Of a DNA stretch of 61,411 bases, positions 18,981 to 27,860 are shown in pieces. This DNA is from Rubellimicrobium sp. GTDB lineage: Bacteria > Pseudomonadota > Alphaproteobacteria > Rhodobacterales > Rhodobacteraceae. Both the position numbers and the translations under genes were made by a program. Under the pieces are notes generated by a model that made no database searches, had not been told where the DNA came from, and saw only the letters and a program-made list of their open reading frames with translations. Position 1 is the stretch's first letter. Each line of letters opens with the position of its first letter. Where the stretch lies: positions 1 to 61,411 of the forward strand of contig JADYZU010000046.1 of the NCBI GenBank assembly GCA_020852925.1, written 5' to 3'.

Positions 18981-19904
18981 CTAGTAACGGATCTTCGGGT
19001 CGATCCATGCATAGAGCACGTCGACCACGAGGCTGAAGAGGATGGTCAGCACCCCCACGAGGATGGTGATGCCCATGATCACCGGATAATCGCGGTTCAG
19101 CGCCGAGTTCACGAAGAACTGCCCGATCCCCCCGGTCGAGAAATACATGTCGATGACGAAGGATCCGGTGATCATCGCCACGAAGGCCGGCCCCAGATAG
19201 GACAGGAGCGGCAGGAGCGACGGCTTGAGCGCGTGGCGCCAGATGATGCGGCGCATCGGCAGGCCCTTGGCGCGGGCGGTGCGGATGAAGCCCGAGTTCA
19301 GCACCTCGAGCATGGACGAGCGCGTGATGCGCGCGATCGAGGCGGTATAGGCCGTTGCCAGCGCCACCACCGGCAGCACCACGTTCTGCCAGGCGCCGCC
19401 GTTCCAGCCGCCCCCGGGCAGCCAGCCCAGCCACAGCGTGAAGATGAGCACGAGGATCGGCGCCAGCACGAAATTGGGCAGCACCTGCGCCCCCACGCTC
19501 ACGCCCACGGCGAAATAGTCGATCCAGGTGTTGTGGCGCACCGCCGCCACCACCCCAAGGCCCACCCCGATCAGCACCGCCAGGATGAAGGCCCAGATCC
19601 CGTAGGTCAGCGTCACCGGGAACCCCTGGGCGATGATCGTGTTCACGGTCTGGTCGCGGTACTGGAACGAGGGGCCGAAGTCGAAATGCACGACCACGTT
19701 CCAGACATAGTCGAACATCTGTTTCCAGTAGGGCTGATCAAGGCCGTAGCGCGCCTCGATATTGGCCAGCACCTGCGGCGGCAGCGGGCGTTCGCTGTTG
19801 AACGGGCCGCCGGGCGAGGCGAACATCAGCACGAAGGAGATGACGATCAGGATCAGGATCGTCGGGATCGCCACGACAAGGCGACGGGTGATGAAACTCA
19901 GCAT
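18981..19904 (-). CDS. oppB: Oligopeptide ABC importer permease (OppB type)
   Basis: A 307-residue inner-membrane permease that pairs with OppC. It begins MLSFITRRLVVAIPTILILI, the usual OppB/DppB N-terminal helix, followed by the conserved PGGPF segment. The coupling motif is in SGFIRTARAKGLPMRRIIWR. It ends in a short cytosolic tail, YAWIDPKIRY, typical of the family. It is the first permease gene after the oppA-oppB terminator. Confidence 0.93.
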   Translation of the reverse strand: MLSFITRRLVVAIPTILILIVISFVLMFASPGGPFNSERPLPPQVLANIEARYGLDQPYWKQMFDYVWNVVVHFDFGPSFQYRDQTVNTIIAQGFPVTLTYGIWAFILAVLIGVGLGVVAAVRHNTWIDYFAVGVSVGAQVLPNFVLAPILVLIFTLWLGWLPGGGWNGGAWQNVVLPVVALATAYTASIARITRSSMLEVLNSGFIRTARAKGLPMRRIIWRHALKPSLLPLLSYLGPAFVAMITGSFVIDMYFSTGGIGQFFVNSALNRDYPVIMGITILVGVLTILFSLVVDVLYAWIDPKIRY

Positions 19905-19964
19905 CTGGCTGGTCCTGCGGGGGGCGCATGCCGGGCGCCGGTGCGCCGCCTGGGCGGGACCGGC

Positions 19965-20000
19965 AAAAAACCCCGCGCCCGGGGGAAATCCGGGCGCGGG
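19965..20000 (-). terminator. Intrinsic terminator between oppA and oppB
   Basis: On the minus strand the stem CCCGCGCCCG / CGGGCGCGGG (ten perfect pairs, nine-base loop) is followed by GGTTTTTT, ending at 19965. This is a textbook Rho-independent terminator 19 bases past the oppA stop and inside the operon. Partial read-through would give much more binding protein than permease, as in other ABC import operons. Confidence 0.9.
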
Positions 20001-20018
20001 ACGCGGCTCTGGTCCGGC

Positions 20019-21644
20019 TTACTCGGCGACGCGGTAAAGCGTGCGCGCATACCAGTTCTGCTGGGCGCTCTCGAAGGGCCAGCCCTTCATCGCGTCGTCC
20101 AGCATGAAGACGCTGGCGTAGAAGTAGAGCGGGATGATCGGGAAGTCGCGCATGATCAGCGCCTCGGCCTCCTGGTAGTCGATCATCGGATCGGCGGCGG
20201 TGCGCGCCTCGAGCATGGCCGCGTCATATTCCGGGTTGGAATACTTGGAATCGTTGTAGCCCGATTCCGACTGCATGATGTCGAGGAAGGACGACGCCTC
20301 GTTGTAGTCGGCGCACCAGCCGGCGCGCGCCACCTGGTAGTCCTGCTCGCCGCGGGCGGTCAGGAAAGTCTGCCATTCCTGGTTGGCCAGGGTCGTGTCG
20401 ACGCCCAGCTTCTGCTTCCACATCTGGCCGATGGCGACGGCGATGGAATTGTGCGCCTCGGAGGTGTTGAACAGGATCTCGAGCGAGAGCGCCTCGCCGT
20501 CCGGGCCATAGCCGGCCTCGGCCATGAGCTGGCGCGCGCGTTCGTCACGCTCGGCCTGGGTCCAGGTGGCATAATCGACCGAGGGCACTTCCCAGCCGGC
20601 GATCGCCCAGTGGGTGAGCGAATAGGCCGGCACCTGCCCGCCGGCGAGGACGTTGTTCACGATCACGTCGCGGTCGATGGCCAGCGCCAGCGCCTCGCGC
20701 ACCCGCACGTCCTGAAGCGCGGGCACCCCGGTCTCGGTCAGGTTGATGTTGTAGTAGTAGGTGCACAGGTTCGGCACCGACACCGCCTCGGTGGGGAACT
20801 GCTCGTGCAGGGCGGGATACTGGCCCGCGGGCACGTCGGTCTTGTCAAGCTCGCCCGCCTGATAGCGCGTGAGCGCGGCGTTCTCGTCGTTGATGATCAT
20901 CGCGGTCACGGTGTCGATGATCGTGTTGGCATTGTCCCAGTACTGGTCGTTGCGGGTCAGCACGATCTTTTCCTGCGGCACGCGCTCGGCCAGGACATAG
21001 GCCCCGTTCGAGACCATGTGCCCGGGCTGGGTCCAGGTGTCGCCCCATTCCTCGATCGCCCAGGCCGGCACCGGGAAGGTGGTGGTATGCACGACCATCT
21101 GCGGGAAATAGGGCAGCGCGGTATGCAGCCGCACCTCGAGCGTCTGATCGTCGATCGCGGTGACGCCCAGCTGGTCGGGCGGCATCTCGCCGGCCATGAC
21201 CTCCTCGACATTCTCGAGCGCCATGAGCCCCATGTACCACTGGTATTCCGAGGCGGTCGCCGGATCGGCGGCGCGGCGCCAGGAATAGACGAAGTCGCCC
21301 GCCGTCACCGGCCGCCCGTCCGACCACTTCGCCTCGGGGCGCAGGTGGAAGGTATAGGTGAGCCCGTCCTCGGACGCCTCGTAGGAGGTGGCGACGCCCG
21401 GCACGACATTGCCTTCGGCGTCCTGGCTCAGCAGCCCCTCGAACAGGTTGCGCCCGACGGCGGACCCTTCGACATCCTCGATCAGGTTCGGGTCGATCGA
21501 CGGGAATTCGTCGAGCACGCGATAGGTGAAGGTCTGGTTGTCGGCCAGCGCCTCGCCGGTGACGGGATGCGTGCCGCCGGCAATGGCGGCGCCGCCCACG
21601 AAGGCAAGCGCGGTGCCCGCAAGAAGTGCGGCCTTGAACGTCAT
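20019..21644 (-). CDS. oppA: Peptide ABC importer substrate-binding protein (OppA type)
   Basis: A 541-residue periplasmic binding protein of family SBP_bac_5 that captures peptides and delivers them to OppBC. The signal peptide MTFKAALLAGTALAFVGGAA ends near IAGG. The mature protein contains LRPEAKWSDGRPVTAGDFVYSW-like family features (the conserved region just after the first domain) and the SYEASEDGLTYTFHLR block. The ATG at 21644 has AGGGAG before it. It is the first gene of oppABCDF and is followed by an intrinsic terminator. True ligand range is unknown. Confidence 0.93.
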   Translation of the reverse strand: MTFKAALLAGTALAFVGGAAIAGGTHPVTGEALADNQTFTYRVLDEFPSIDPNLIEDVEGSAVGRNLFEGLLSQDAEGNVVPGVATSYEASEDGLTYTFHLRPEAKWSDGRPVTAGDFVYSWRRAADPATASEYQWYMGLMALENVEEVMAGEMPPDQLGVTAIDDQTLEVRLHTALPYFPQMVVHTTTFPVPAWAIEEWGDTWTQPGHMVSNGAYVLAERVPQEKIVLTRNDQYWDNANTIIDTVTAMIINDENAALTRYQAGELDKTDVPAGQYPALHEQFPTEAVSVPNLCTYYYNINLTETGVPALQDVRVREALALAIDRDVIVNNVLAGGQVPAYSLTHWAIAGWEVPSVDYATWTQAERDERARQLMAEAGYGPDGEALSLEILFNTSEAHNSIAVAIGQMWKQKLGVDTTLANQEWQTFLTARGEQDYQVARAGWCADYNEASSFLDIMQSESGYNDSKYSNPEYDAAMLEARTAADPMIDYQEAEALIMRDFPIIPLYFYASVFMLDDAMKGWPFESAQQNWYARTLYRVAE

Positions 21645-22022
21645 GATCTGTTCTCCCTGTCGTGATCCGGCCAGGTGACAAGAATGCCCCCGGTCCGGGT
21701 TGAAATCCTGTTCCCGCAAGGGTTGCAGGCTGAGCCTCAGTTTCGGTCACTCACAGGAAAGTGCAAGGGGGCACGTCGCGGCACCCGGGTGCGCCCGCGC
21801 TTCTGCCCGCCATGGCCCGCCCACGCCGGCAGGATGCCGCCCGGACGGGCGGATCGCCGGCCCGCGCGCGCCCTCTGCGCCCTGCCCCGCCCTCCTGCGC
21901 CTCCCTGCGCCCGGCCCGGCCCGATTCCCCGCGCCTGCCCCTCACCTTTGCGCAAAGACCCGCCGCGCCACTGGCCGTCCCGCGCGCGCTGCGGCAGGAT
22001 GCCCGCGACGGGGGGGCCGGTC
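21645..22022. other. 378-base divergent region between oppA and the LysR gene
   Basis: It must hold the oppA promoter (leftward) and that of the LysR gene (rightward). The left third, up to about 21775, is less GC-rich, as expected of a regulatory region, but I could not pick a convincing -35/-10 pair. The rest (21780-22020) is dense GC with no gene I can support. A purine run (GGGGGGG) directly before 22023 may serve as ribosome-binding site. Confidence 0.45.
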
Positions 22023-22907
22023 ATGATCGACAAGCTCGAGATGTTCATCGCGCTGGCGCAGGCCCAGCATTTCGGGCGCGCGGCCGAACGGCTCGGCATC
22101 GCGCAGCCGACGCTTTCGGCCGCGATCCGCCAGCTTGAATCCGATCTCGGCGCGCAACTCGTGCGCCGCGGCAGCCGCTATGGCGGCCTCACCCCCGAAG
22201 GGGCGCGCGTCCTCGACTGGGCGCGCCAGATCGTCGGCGACGCCCGCACCATGCGCGAGGAATTGCGCGCCGCGCGCATGGGCCTGTCGGGGATCGTGCG
22301 CCTGGCCGTCATTCCCACCGCGCTCACCGTGGCCTCGGCGCTGACCGCGCGCTTTGCCGCCGCGCATCCGAACGTGCGCTTCTCGGTCATGTCGTCGAAT
22401 TCCATCGACATCCTGAAATCGCTCGAGGGGCTCCAGATCGACGCCGGGATCTCGTATCTCGACAACGAACCGCTGGGCCGGGTGGTCACGGTGCCGCTTT
22501 ACAGGGAAACCTATGTCCTGCTCGTGCGCCGCGATTCGCCCGAGGCACAGCGCGGGCGGGTGCGCTGGTCGGACCTGGGGCAGTTGCGGCTGTGCCTGCT
22601 GACCCCCGACATGCAGAACCGCCGCATCATCGGCGGGCATCTGGCCGAGGCGGGGGTGACGGTGGCGCCGGCGATCGAATCGAACTCGACCATCGTGCTG
22701 GCGCAGCATGTGGCGCAGGGCGGCTGGGCCACGATCCTGCCGCGCAAGGCGGCCGAGGTGTTCCTGCCGGGGGGGGCGCTGGCCGCGGTGCCGATCGTCG
22801 CGCCCGACGCGCGCCACGCGGTCGGACTCATCGCGCCCTGGCGCGAACCCCACACCCCGGTGATCGCCGCCCTTCTGGCCGAGGCGCGGCGCATGGCCGA
22901 GGGTTGA
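22023..22907 (+). CDS. LysR-family regulator, probable activator of the formate dehydrogenase operon
   Basis: A 294-residue DNA-binding protein. The N-terminal winged helix-turn-helix (residues 1-60, FGRAAERLGIAQPTLSAAIRQLESDLG) is followed by a LysR substrate-binding domain. It ends 102 bases before fdsG in the same orientation, with a T-N11-A dyad in the gap. That matches the layout of FdsR, the LysR regulator of fds operons in other Proteobacteria, so the role is inferred from position. It could instead regulate the divergent oppA, but the distance is greater. The start at 22023 opens the conserved HTH region directly. Confidence 0.9.
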   Translation: MIDKLEMFIALAQAQHFGRAAERLGIAQPTLSAAIRQLESDLGAQLVRRGSRYGGLTPEGARVLDWARQIVGDARTMREELRAARMGLSGIVRLAVIPTALTVASALTARFAAAHPNVRFSVMSSNSIDILKSLEGLQIDAGISYLDNEPLGRVVTVPLYRETYVLLVRRDSPEAQRGRVRWSDLGQLRLCLLTPDMQNRRIIGGHLAEAGVTVAPAIESNSTIVLAQHVAQGGWATILPRKAAEVFLPGGALAAVPIVAPDARHAVGLIAPWREPHTPVIAALLAEARRMAEG

Positions 22908-22914
22908 GCGGCAC

Positions 22915-22945
22915 CGATAGCCTTTCCCTATCGTTCCACGGAACG
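22915..22945. promoter_or_regulatory. Probable LysR-type operator before fdsG
   Basis: CGATAG (22915-22920) and CTATCG (22928-22933) form a perfect six-base dyad with a seven-base centre and contain the LysR-class T-N11-A core (T22918, A22930). A second perfect dyad, CGTTCC-AC-GGAACG, overlaps it at 22932-22945. Further GATAT and CCTATCG motifs follow at about 22948 and 22974 and could be activation sites. The whole cluster lies between the LysR stop and the fdsG start. Confidence 0.65.
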
Positions 22946-23009
22946 GCGATATTGAAATGCCCCGCGACTGGGCCTATCGCGGGCGGGAATCGAGAACAAG
23001 GTCCATGCC

Positions 23010-23453
23010 ATGCAGTCCCCGCCCGGCTCCCCGAACGTCCGCCTGGACGAGATCATCGCAGCCCATGCCGGCCTCGAGGGGCCGCTCCTGCCGATCCTGC
23101 ATGCGGTGCAGGCGGAATGGGGCCATGTCCCCGAAGCGACGCTGGCCCCGATCGCCGCCGCGCTGAACATCGGCAAGGCCGAGATCCACGGGGTCGTCAG
23201 CTTCTACCACGATTTCCGCCGCGAACCGCGCCCGGCGCATGTGGTGCGCCTGTGCCGCGCCGAATCGTGCCAGGCGCAGGGAGGCCGCGCGCTCGAGGCC
23301 GAGGTGAAGGAACGGCTGGCCGGACGCGCGGACGTGCTGTTCGAGGATGTCTATTGCCTGGGCCTGTGCGCCTGCGGGCCGGCGGCGATGGTCGACGGCG
23401 AACTGGTGGGCCGCGCCGAAGCGGACGATCTGTGCGGGAGGGTGGCACGATGA
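23010..23453 (+). CDS. fdsG: NAD-dependent formate dehydrogenase gamma subunit (NuoE-like)
   Basis: A 147-residue cytoplasmic subunit carrying one [2Fe-2S] cluster, held by Cys82, Cys87, Cys116 and Cys120 (C-x4-C-x28-C-x3-C, the NuoE pattern). It belongs to the soluble FdsABG enzyme that oxidises formate to CO2 and reduces NAD+; this cluster sits beside the FMN-bearing FdsB. It is the first gene of the operon and overlaps fdsB by four bases (ATGA). Confidence 0.95.
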   Translation: MQSPPGSPNVRLDEIIAAHAGLEGPLLPILHAVQAEWGHVPEATLAPIAAALNIGKAEIHGVVSFYHDFRREPRPAHVVRLCRAESCQAQGGRALEAEVKERLAGRADVLFEDVYCLGLCACGPAAMVDGELVGRAEADDLCGRVAR

Positions 23454-24931
23454 AGGTCTGGCTGTCGCAGGACGCCGCCGCCCGCGCGCTGGGGGCCGAT
23501 GCCGTCGCCCGCGCGATGGAGGCCGCCGGGGTGGTGCCGGTGCGCACCGGATCGCGCGGCATGATCTGGCTCGAACCCATGGCCGAGATCGAGATCGACG
23601 GCGTGCGCCATGCCTTCGGCCCGCTTGGCGCGGCCGACGTGCCGGCGCTGCTGGCCGATCCGGCGGGCCATCCCCGCGCGCTCGGTCCCACCGACGATCT
23701 GCCCTGGATGAAGGGCCAGACGCGCCTGACCTTCGCCCGCGTGGGCGTGATCGACCCGCTCTCGCTTGACGATTATCGCGCGCATGGCGGTCTGGCCGGG
23801 CTGGCGCGGGCGCAGGCGACGGCGCCCGGGGACGTGGTCGAGGAGGTGGTGCAATCCGGCCTGCGCGGCCGCGGCGGCGCCGGATTCCCGACCGGGGTGA
23901 AGTGGCGCACCGTCGCCGGCGCCGAGGCCGCGCGCAAATACATCGTCTGCAACGCCGACGAGGGCGATTCGGGCACCTTCGCCGACCGGATGCTGATGGA
24001 GGGCGATCCCTTCTGCCTGATCGAGGGCATGGCCATCGCCGCGCATGCCGTCGGCGCCGACAAGGGCTATGTCTACATCCGTTCGGAATATCCCGACGCC
24101 ATCGCCATCATGCGCGAGGCCGCGCGCCTGTGGTCGGCCGCCGCGCTCAGCCCCGGTTTCGATGTCGAGATCCGCGTGGGCGCGGGCGCCTATGTCTGCG
24201 GCGAGGAGACGGCGCTGCTCAACTCGCTCGAGGGGCGGCGCGGCATCGTGCGGGCCAAGCCGCCGCTGCCGGCGCTGCAGGGCCTGTTCGGGCGGCCCAC
24301 GGTGGTGAACAACGTCATCTCGCTGGCCTCGGTGCCGGTGATCCTTGCGCGGGGGGCGGCGCATTACCGCGACTTCGGCCTGGGCCGTTCGCGCGGGACC
24401 ATCCCGCTGCAGATCGCGGGCAACGTGCGCTTCGGCGGTCTCTACGAGGTGGCTTTCGGCCTGACCCTCGACCAGATCGTGAACGGGATCGCCGGCGGCA
24501 CCCGTTCCGGGCGGCCGGTCCGCGCGGTGCAGGTCGGCGGGCCGCTGGGCGCCTATCTGCCGGTGGCGCAGTTCGACACGCCCTTCGGCTATGAGGAATA
24601 CGACGCCAAGGGCGCGCTCATCGGGCATGCGGGCATCGTCGTCTTCGACGATACCGTGGACATGCTCGAACAGGCGCGGTTCGCGATGGAGTTCTGCGCC
24701 ATCGAATCGTGCGGCAAGTGCACGCCCTGCCGGGTGGGCGCGGTGCGCGGGGTCGAGACCATCGACCGCATCCGCCAGGGCGACGCGGCGGCGCGGCCGC
24801 TGGTCACCGATCTGGCGGCGGTGATGCGCGACGGCTCGCTCTGCGCGCTGGGCGGCTTCACCCCCTATCCGGTGGTCTCTGCCATGACCCATTTCCCCGA
24901 GGATTTCGCGCCCCGCGAGGCCGCGCAATGA
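23450..24931 (+). CDS. fdsB: NAD-dependent formate dehydrogenase beta subunit (NuoF-like)
   Basis: A 493-residue diaphorase subunit that binds FMN and NAD(H) and one [4Fe-4S] cluster. An N-terminal thioredoxin-like region precedes the NuoF core. The Gly-rich loop GRGGAGFPTG (about 140-149) contacts NADH/FMN, and ESCGKCTPCRVG gives Cys421, Cys424 and Cys427, with a fourth Cys further on (SLCALGG). Electrons from FdsA reach NAD+ here. It overlaps fdsG by four bases and ends 40 bases before fdsA. Confidence 0.96.
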   Translation: MKVWLSQDAAARALGADAVARAMEAAGVVPVRTGSRGMIWLEPMAEIEIDGVRHAFGPLGAADVPALLADPAGHPRALGPTDDLPWMKGQTRLTFARVGVIDPLSLDDYRAHGGLAGLARAQATAPGDVVEEVVQSGLRGRGGAGFPTGVKWRTVAGAEAARKYIVCNADEGDSGTFADRMLMEGDPFCLIEGMAIAAHAVGADKGYVYIRSEYPDAIAIMREAARLWSAAALSPGFDVEIRVGAGAYVCGEETALLNSLEGRRGIVRAKPPLPALQGLFGRPTVVNNVISLASVPVILARGAAHYRDFGLGRSRGTIPLQIAGNVRFGGLYEVAFGLTLDQIVNGIAGGTRSGRPVRAVQVGGPLGAYLPVAQFDTPFGYEEYDAKGALIGHAGIVVFDDTVDMLEQARFAMEFCAIESCGKCTPCRVGAVRGVETIDRIRQGDAAARPLVTDLAAVMRDGSLCALGGFTPYPVVSAMTHFPEDFAPREAAQ

Positions 24932-24971
24932 GCGCGGCCCCCGTTTCGCGCACCGGCGAAGGAGCCATCCC

Positions 24972-27860
24972 ATGAAGGACTTCATCATTCCCTTCGACGA
25001 CCGCGACCTTGGCACGCCCGCGGTGCGTTCGGACCGGCAGGTGACGCTGAGCGTGGACGGTTTCGCCGTCACCGTGCCCGAGGGCACCTCGGTCATGCGC
25101 GCCGCCGCGCTGGCCGGGATCGAGATCCCGAAACTCTGCGCCACCGACAGCCTTGATGCCTTCGGCTCGTGCCGGCTCTGCCTGGTCGAGATCGAGGGGC
25201 GCAGGGGCACGCCCGCCTCCTGCACCACGCCGGTGGCCGAGAACATGGTGGTCCACACCCAGACCGACCGCATCCGCGCCCTGCGCCGCGGCGTGATGGA
25301 GCTTTATGCCTCGGACCATCCGGTGCCCGCGCTCACCGATCCGGCCAATGGCGACAGCGCGCTTCAGACCATGGCCGCGCGCGTGGGCCTGCGCGAGATG
25401 CGCTATGCCCCCGGCGCCAACCATGTCTTCGCGCGCAACCCCGACGGCAGCGCCAATGCGCGCCATGACGGCGGCGTGGACGCGAGCAATCCCTATTTCA
25501 GCTACGACCCGGCCAAGTGCATCCTGTGCTCGCTCTGCGTGCGCGCCTGCGACGACATCCAGGGCACCTTCGCGCTGACCATCGCCGGGCGCGGGTTCGA
25601 TTCGCGCATGTCGCCGGGCGGCGCGGGCGACGATTACCTGTCGTCCGACTGCGTGTCCTGCGGGGCCTGCGTGCAGGTCTGCCCGACCGGCAGCCTTCAG
25701 GAAAAGGCCGTGGCCGAGATCGGCCTGCCCGAACGGTCCGTCGTCACCACCTGCGCCTATTGCGGCGTCGGCTGCAATTTCGAGGCGCAGATGCGCGGCG
25801 ATCAGGTGGTGCGCATGGTGCCGTGGAAGCATGGCAAGGCCAATCACGGCCATTCCTGCGTGAAGGGCCGCTTTGCCTGGGGCTATACCAGCCACCGCGA
25901 CCGCATCCTCAAGCCGATGATCCGCGACCACTACACCGACCCCTGGCGCGAAGTGTCCTGGGAAGAGGCGCTGTCCGAGGCCGCGCGCCGCCTGCGCGCC
26001 GTGCAGGAACGCCATGGCCGCACCTCGATCGGCGGGCTCACCTCGTCGCGCTGCACGAACGAGGAAACCTATCTCGTGCAGAAGCTGATCCGCGCGGTCT
26101 TCGGCAACAACAACACCGACACCTGCGCCCGCGTCTGCCATTCGCCCACGGGCTACGGTCTTGGCCAGGCGTTCGGCACCTCGGCGGGCACGCAGGACTT
26201 CGATTCGGTGGACGAGACCGACGTGTTCATCGTCATGGGCGCGAATCCGACCGACGCGCATCCGGTCTTCGGCAGCCGCATCAAGCAGCGCCTGCGCCAG
26301 GGCGCGCGGATCATCGTCATCGACCCGCGCCGCATCGACCTCGTGAAATCGACCGGGATCGACGCCGACCACCATCTGGCGCTGCGCCCGGGCACCAACG
26401 TGGCCGTGGTCAGCGCCATGGCGCATGTCATCGTCACCGAGGGCCTGATCGACGAGGATTTCATCCGCAGCCGCTGCGACTGGGACGAGTTCCAGCACTA
26501 CGCCGCCTTCATCAGCGATCCGCGCCATGCGCCCGAGGCGACCGAAGCCGTGACCGGCGTCCCGGCCGCCACCCTGCGCGCGGCGGCGCGGCTCTATGCG
26601 ACGGGGGGCAATGCCGCGATCTACTACGGCCTTGGCGTGACCGAACATTCGCAGGGCTCGACCACGGTGATGGGCATCGCCAACCTTGCCATGCTCACCG
26701 GCAACATCGGCCGCCCCGGCGTGGGGGTGAACCCGCTGCGCGGCCAGAACAACGTGCAGGGCTCGTGCGACATGGGCTCTTTCCCGCACGAACTGCCGGG
26801 CTACCGCCACGTCAGCCAGGACGCCACGCGCGAAGTGTTCGAACGCCTCTGGGGCACGGTCATCGACCACGAACCGGGCCTGCGCGTCGGCAACATGATC
26901 GACGCGGCCATCGACGGCACCTTCCGCGGCATCTACATCCAGGGCGAGGACATCATGCAGTCCGACCCCGACGTGCACCATGTCGCCGCCGGCCTTGCGG
27001 CGATGGAGTGCGTGATCGTGCAGGATCTGTTCCTGAACGAGACCGCGAACTATGCCCATATCTTCCTGCCCGGTTCGACCTTCCTTGAAAAGGACGGCAC
27101 CTTCACCAACTCCGAACGCCGCATCAACCGCGTGCGCCGGGTGACGATGCCCAGGAACGGTTTCGCCGACTGGGAGATCACCCAGATGCTCGCCAATGCC
27201 ATGGGCGCCGACTGGGCCTATACCCATCCCGCGCAGATCATGGACGAGATCGCCGCCACCACCCCCACCTTCGCCGGGGTGAGCTTCGACCTCATCGACC
27301 GGATGGGCTCGGTGCAGTGGCCCTGCAACGAGGCCGCCCCCGAAGGCACGCCGATCATGCATGTCGACGGCTTCGTGCGCGGCAAGGGGCGCTTCATCGT
27401 CACCGAGTACGTCGCCACCGACGAAAGGACCGGCCCGCGCTTTCCGCTCCTGCTCACCACGGGGCGCACGCTCACGCAGTACAACGTGGGGGCCCAGACC
27501 CGGCGCACGGAAAACACCGTCTGGTATGACGAGGACGTGCTCGAGATCCATCCCCACGACGCCGAGGAGCGCGGCATCCGCGACGGCGCCGTCATCCGCC
27601 TTGCCTCGCGCACCGGCGAGACGACGATGCGCGCGCTTGTCACCGACCGGGTGGCGCCGGGCGTGGTCTATACCACCTTCCACCATCCCGGCACCCAGAC
27701 CAACGTCGTCACCACCGATTTCTCGGACTGGGCGACGAACTGCCCGGAATACAAGGTGACGGCGGTGCAGGTCGGGCTGTCGAACGGGCCGACCGGCTGG
27801 CAGACCGAACAGGCCGAGTTGCGCGCCCGCTCGCGCCGCATCCTGCCTGCCGCGGAATGA
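24972..27860 (+). CDS. fdsA: NAD-dependent formate dehydrogenase catalytic alpha subunit (molybdenum)
   Basis: A 962-residue catalytic subunit with a bis-MGD molybdenum cofactor. Cys389 (in DTCARVCHSPTG) is the Mo ligand, with His390 and Arg590 beside it, matching the active site of the Rhodobacter enzyme. The N-terminal [2Fe-2S] domain uses Cys56, 67, 70 and 84. [4Fe-4S] sets are seen at Cys183/186/189/193, Cys227/230/233/237 and Cys261/264/268/296. Oddly, the NuoG-like H-x3-C-x2-C-x5-C motif reads His116, Ala120, Asp123, Ser129, so all three cysteine ligands of that cluster are missing. Otherwise it is full length. It overlaps fdhD by four bases. Confidence 0.97.
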   Translation: MKDFIIPFDDRDLGTPAVRSDRQVTLSVDGFAVTVPEGTSVMRAAALAGIEIPKLCATDSLDAFGSCRLCLVEIEGRRGTPASCTTPVAENMVVHTQTDRIRALRRGVMELYASDHPVPALTDPANGDSALQTMAARVGLREMRYAPGANHVFARNPDGSANARHDGGVDASNPYFSYDPAKCILCSLCVRACDDIQGTFALTIAGRGFDSRMSPGGAGDDYLSSDCVSCGACVQVCPTGSLQEKAVAEIGLPERSVVTTCAYCGVGCNFEAQMRGDQVVRMVPWKHGKANHGHSCVKGRFAWGYTSHRDRILKPMIRDHYTDPWREVSWEEALSEAARRLRAVQERHGRTSIGGLTSSRCTNEETYLVQKLIRAVFGNNNTDTCARVCHSPTGYGLGQAFGTSAGTQDFDSVDETDVFIVMGANPTDAHPVFGSRIKQRLRQGARIIVIDPRRIDLVKSTGIDADHHLALRPGTNVAVVSAMAHVIVTEGLIDEDFIRSRCDWDEFQHYAAFISDPRHAPEATEAVTGVPAATLRAAARLYATGGNAAIYYGLGVTEHSQGSTTVMGIANLAMLTGNIGRPGVGVNPLRGQNNVQGSCDMGSFPHELPGYRHVSQDATREVFERLWGTVIDHEPGLRVGNMIDAAIDGTFRGIYIQGEDIMQSDPDVHHVAAGLAAMECVIVQDLFLNETANYAHIFLPGSTFLEKDGTFTNSERRINRVRRVTMPRNGFADWEITQMLANAMGADWAYTHPAQIMDEIAATTPTFAGVSFDLIDRMGSVQWPCNEAAPEGTPIMHVDGFVRGKGRFIVTEYVATDERTGPRFPLLLTTGRTLTQYNVGAQTRRTENTVWYDEDVLEIHPHDAEERGIRDGAVIRLASRTGETTMRALVTDRVAPGVVYTTFHHPGTQTNVVTTDFSDWATNCPEYKVTAVQVGLSNGPTGWQTEQAELRARSRRILPAAE

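Noticed and set aside
24858..27686. Minus-strand frame of about 940 codons opposite fdsA
   Set aside because: It is a GC-driven shadow of a well-conserved gene; the translation is rich in His, Ala, Gly and Arg without motifs.
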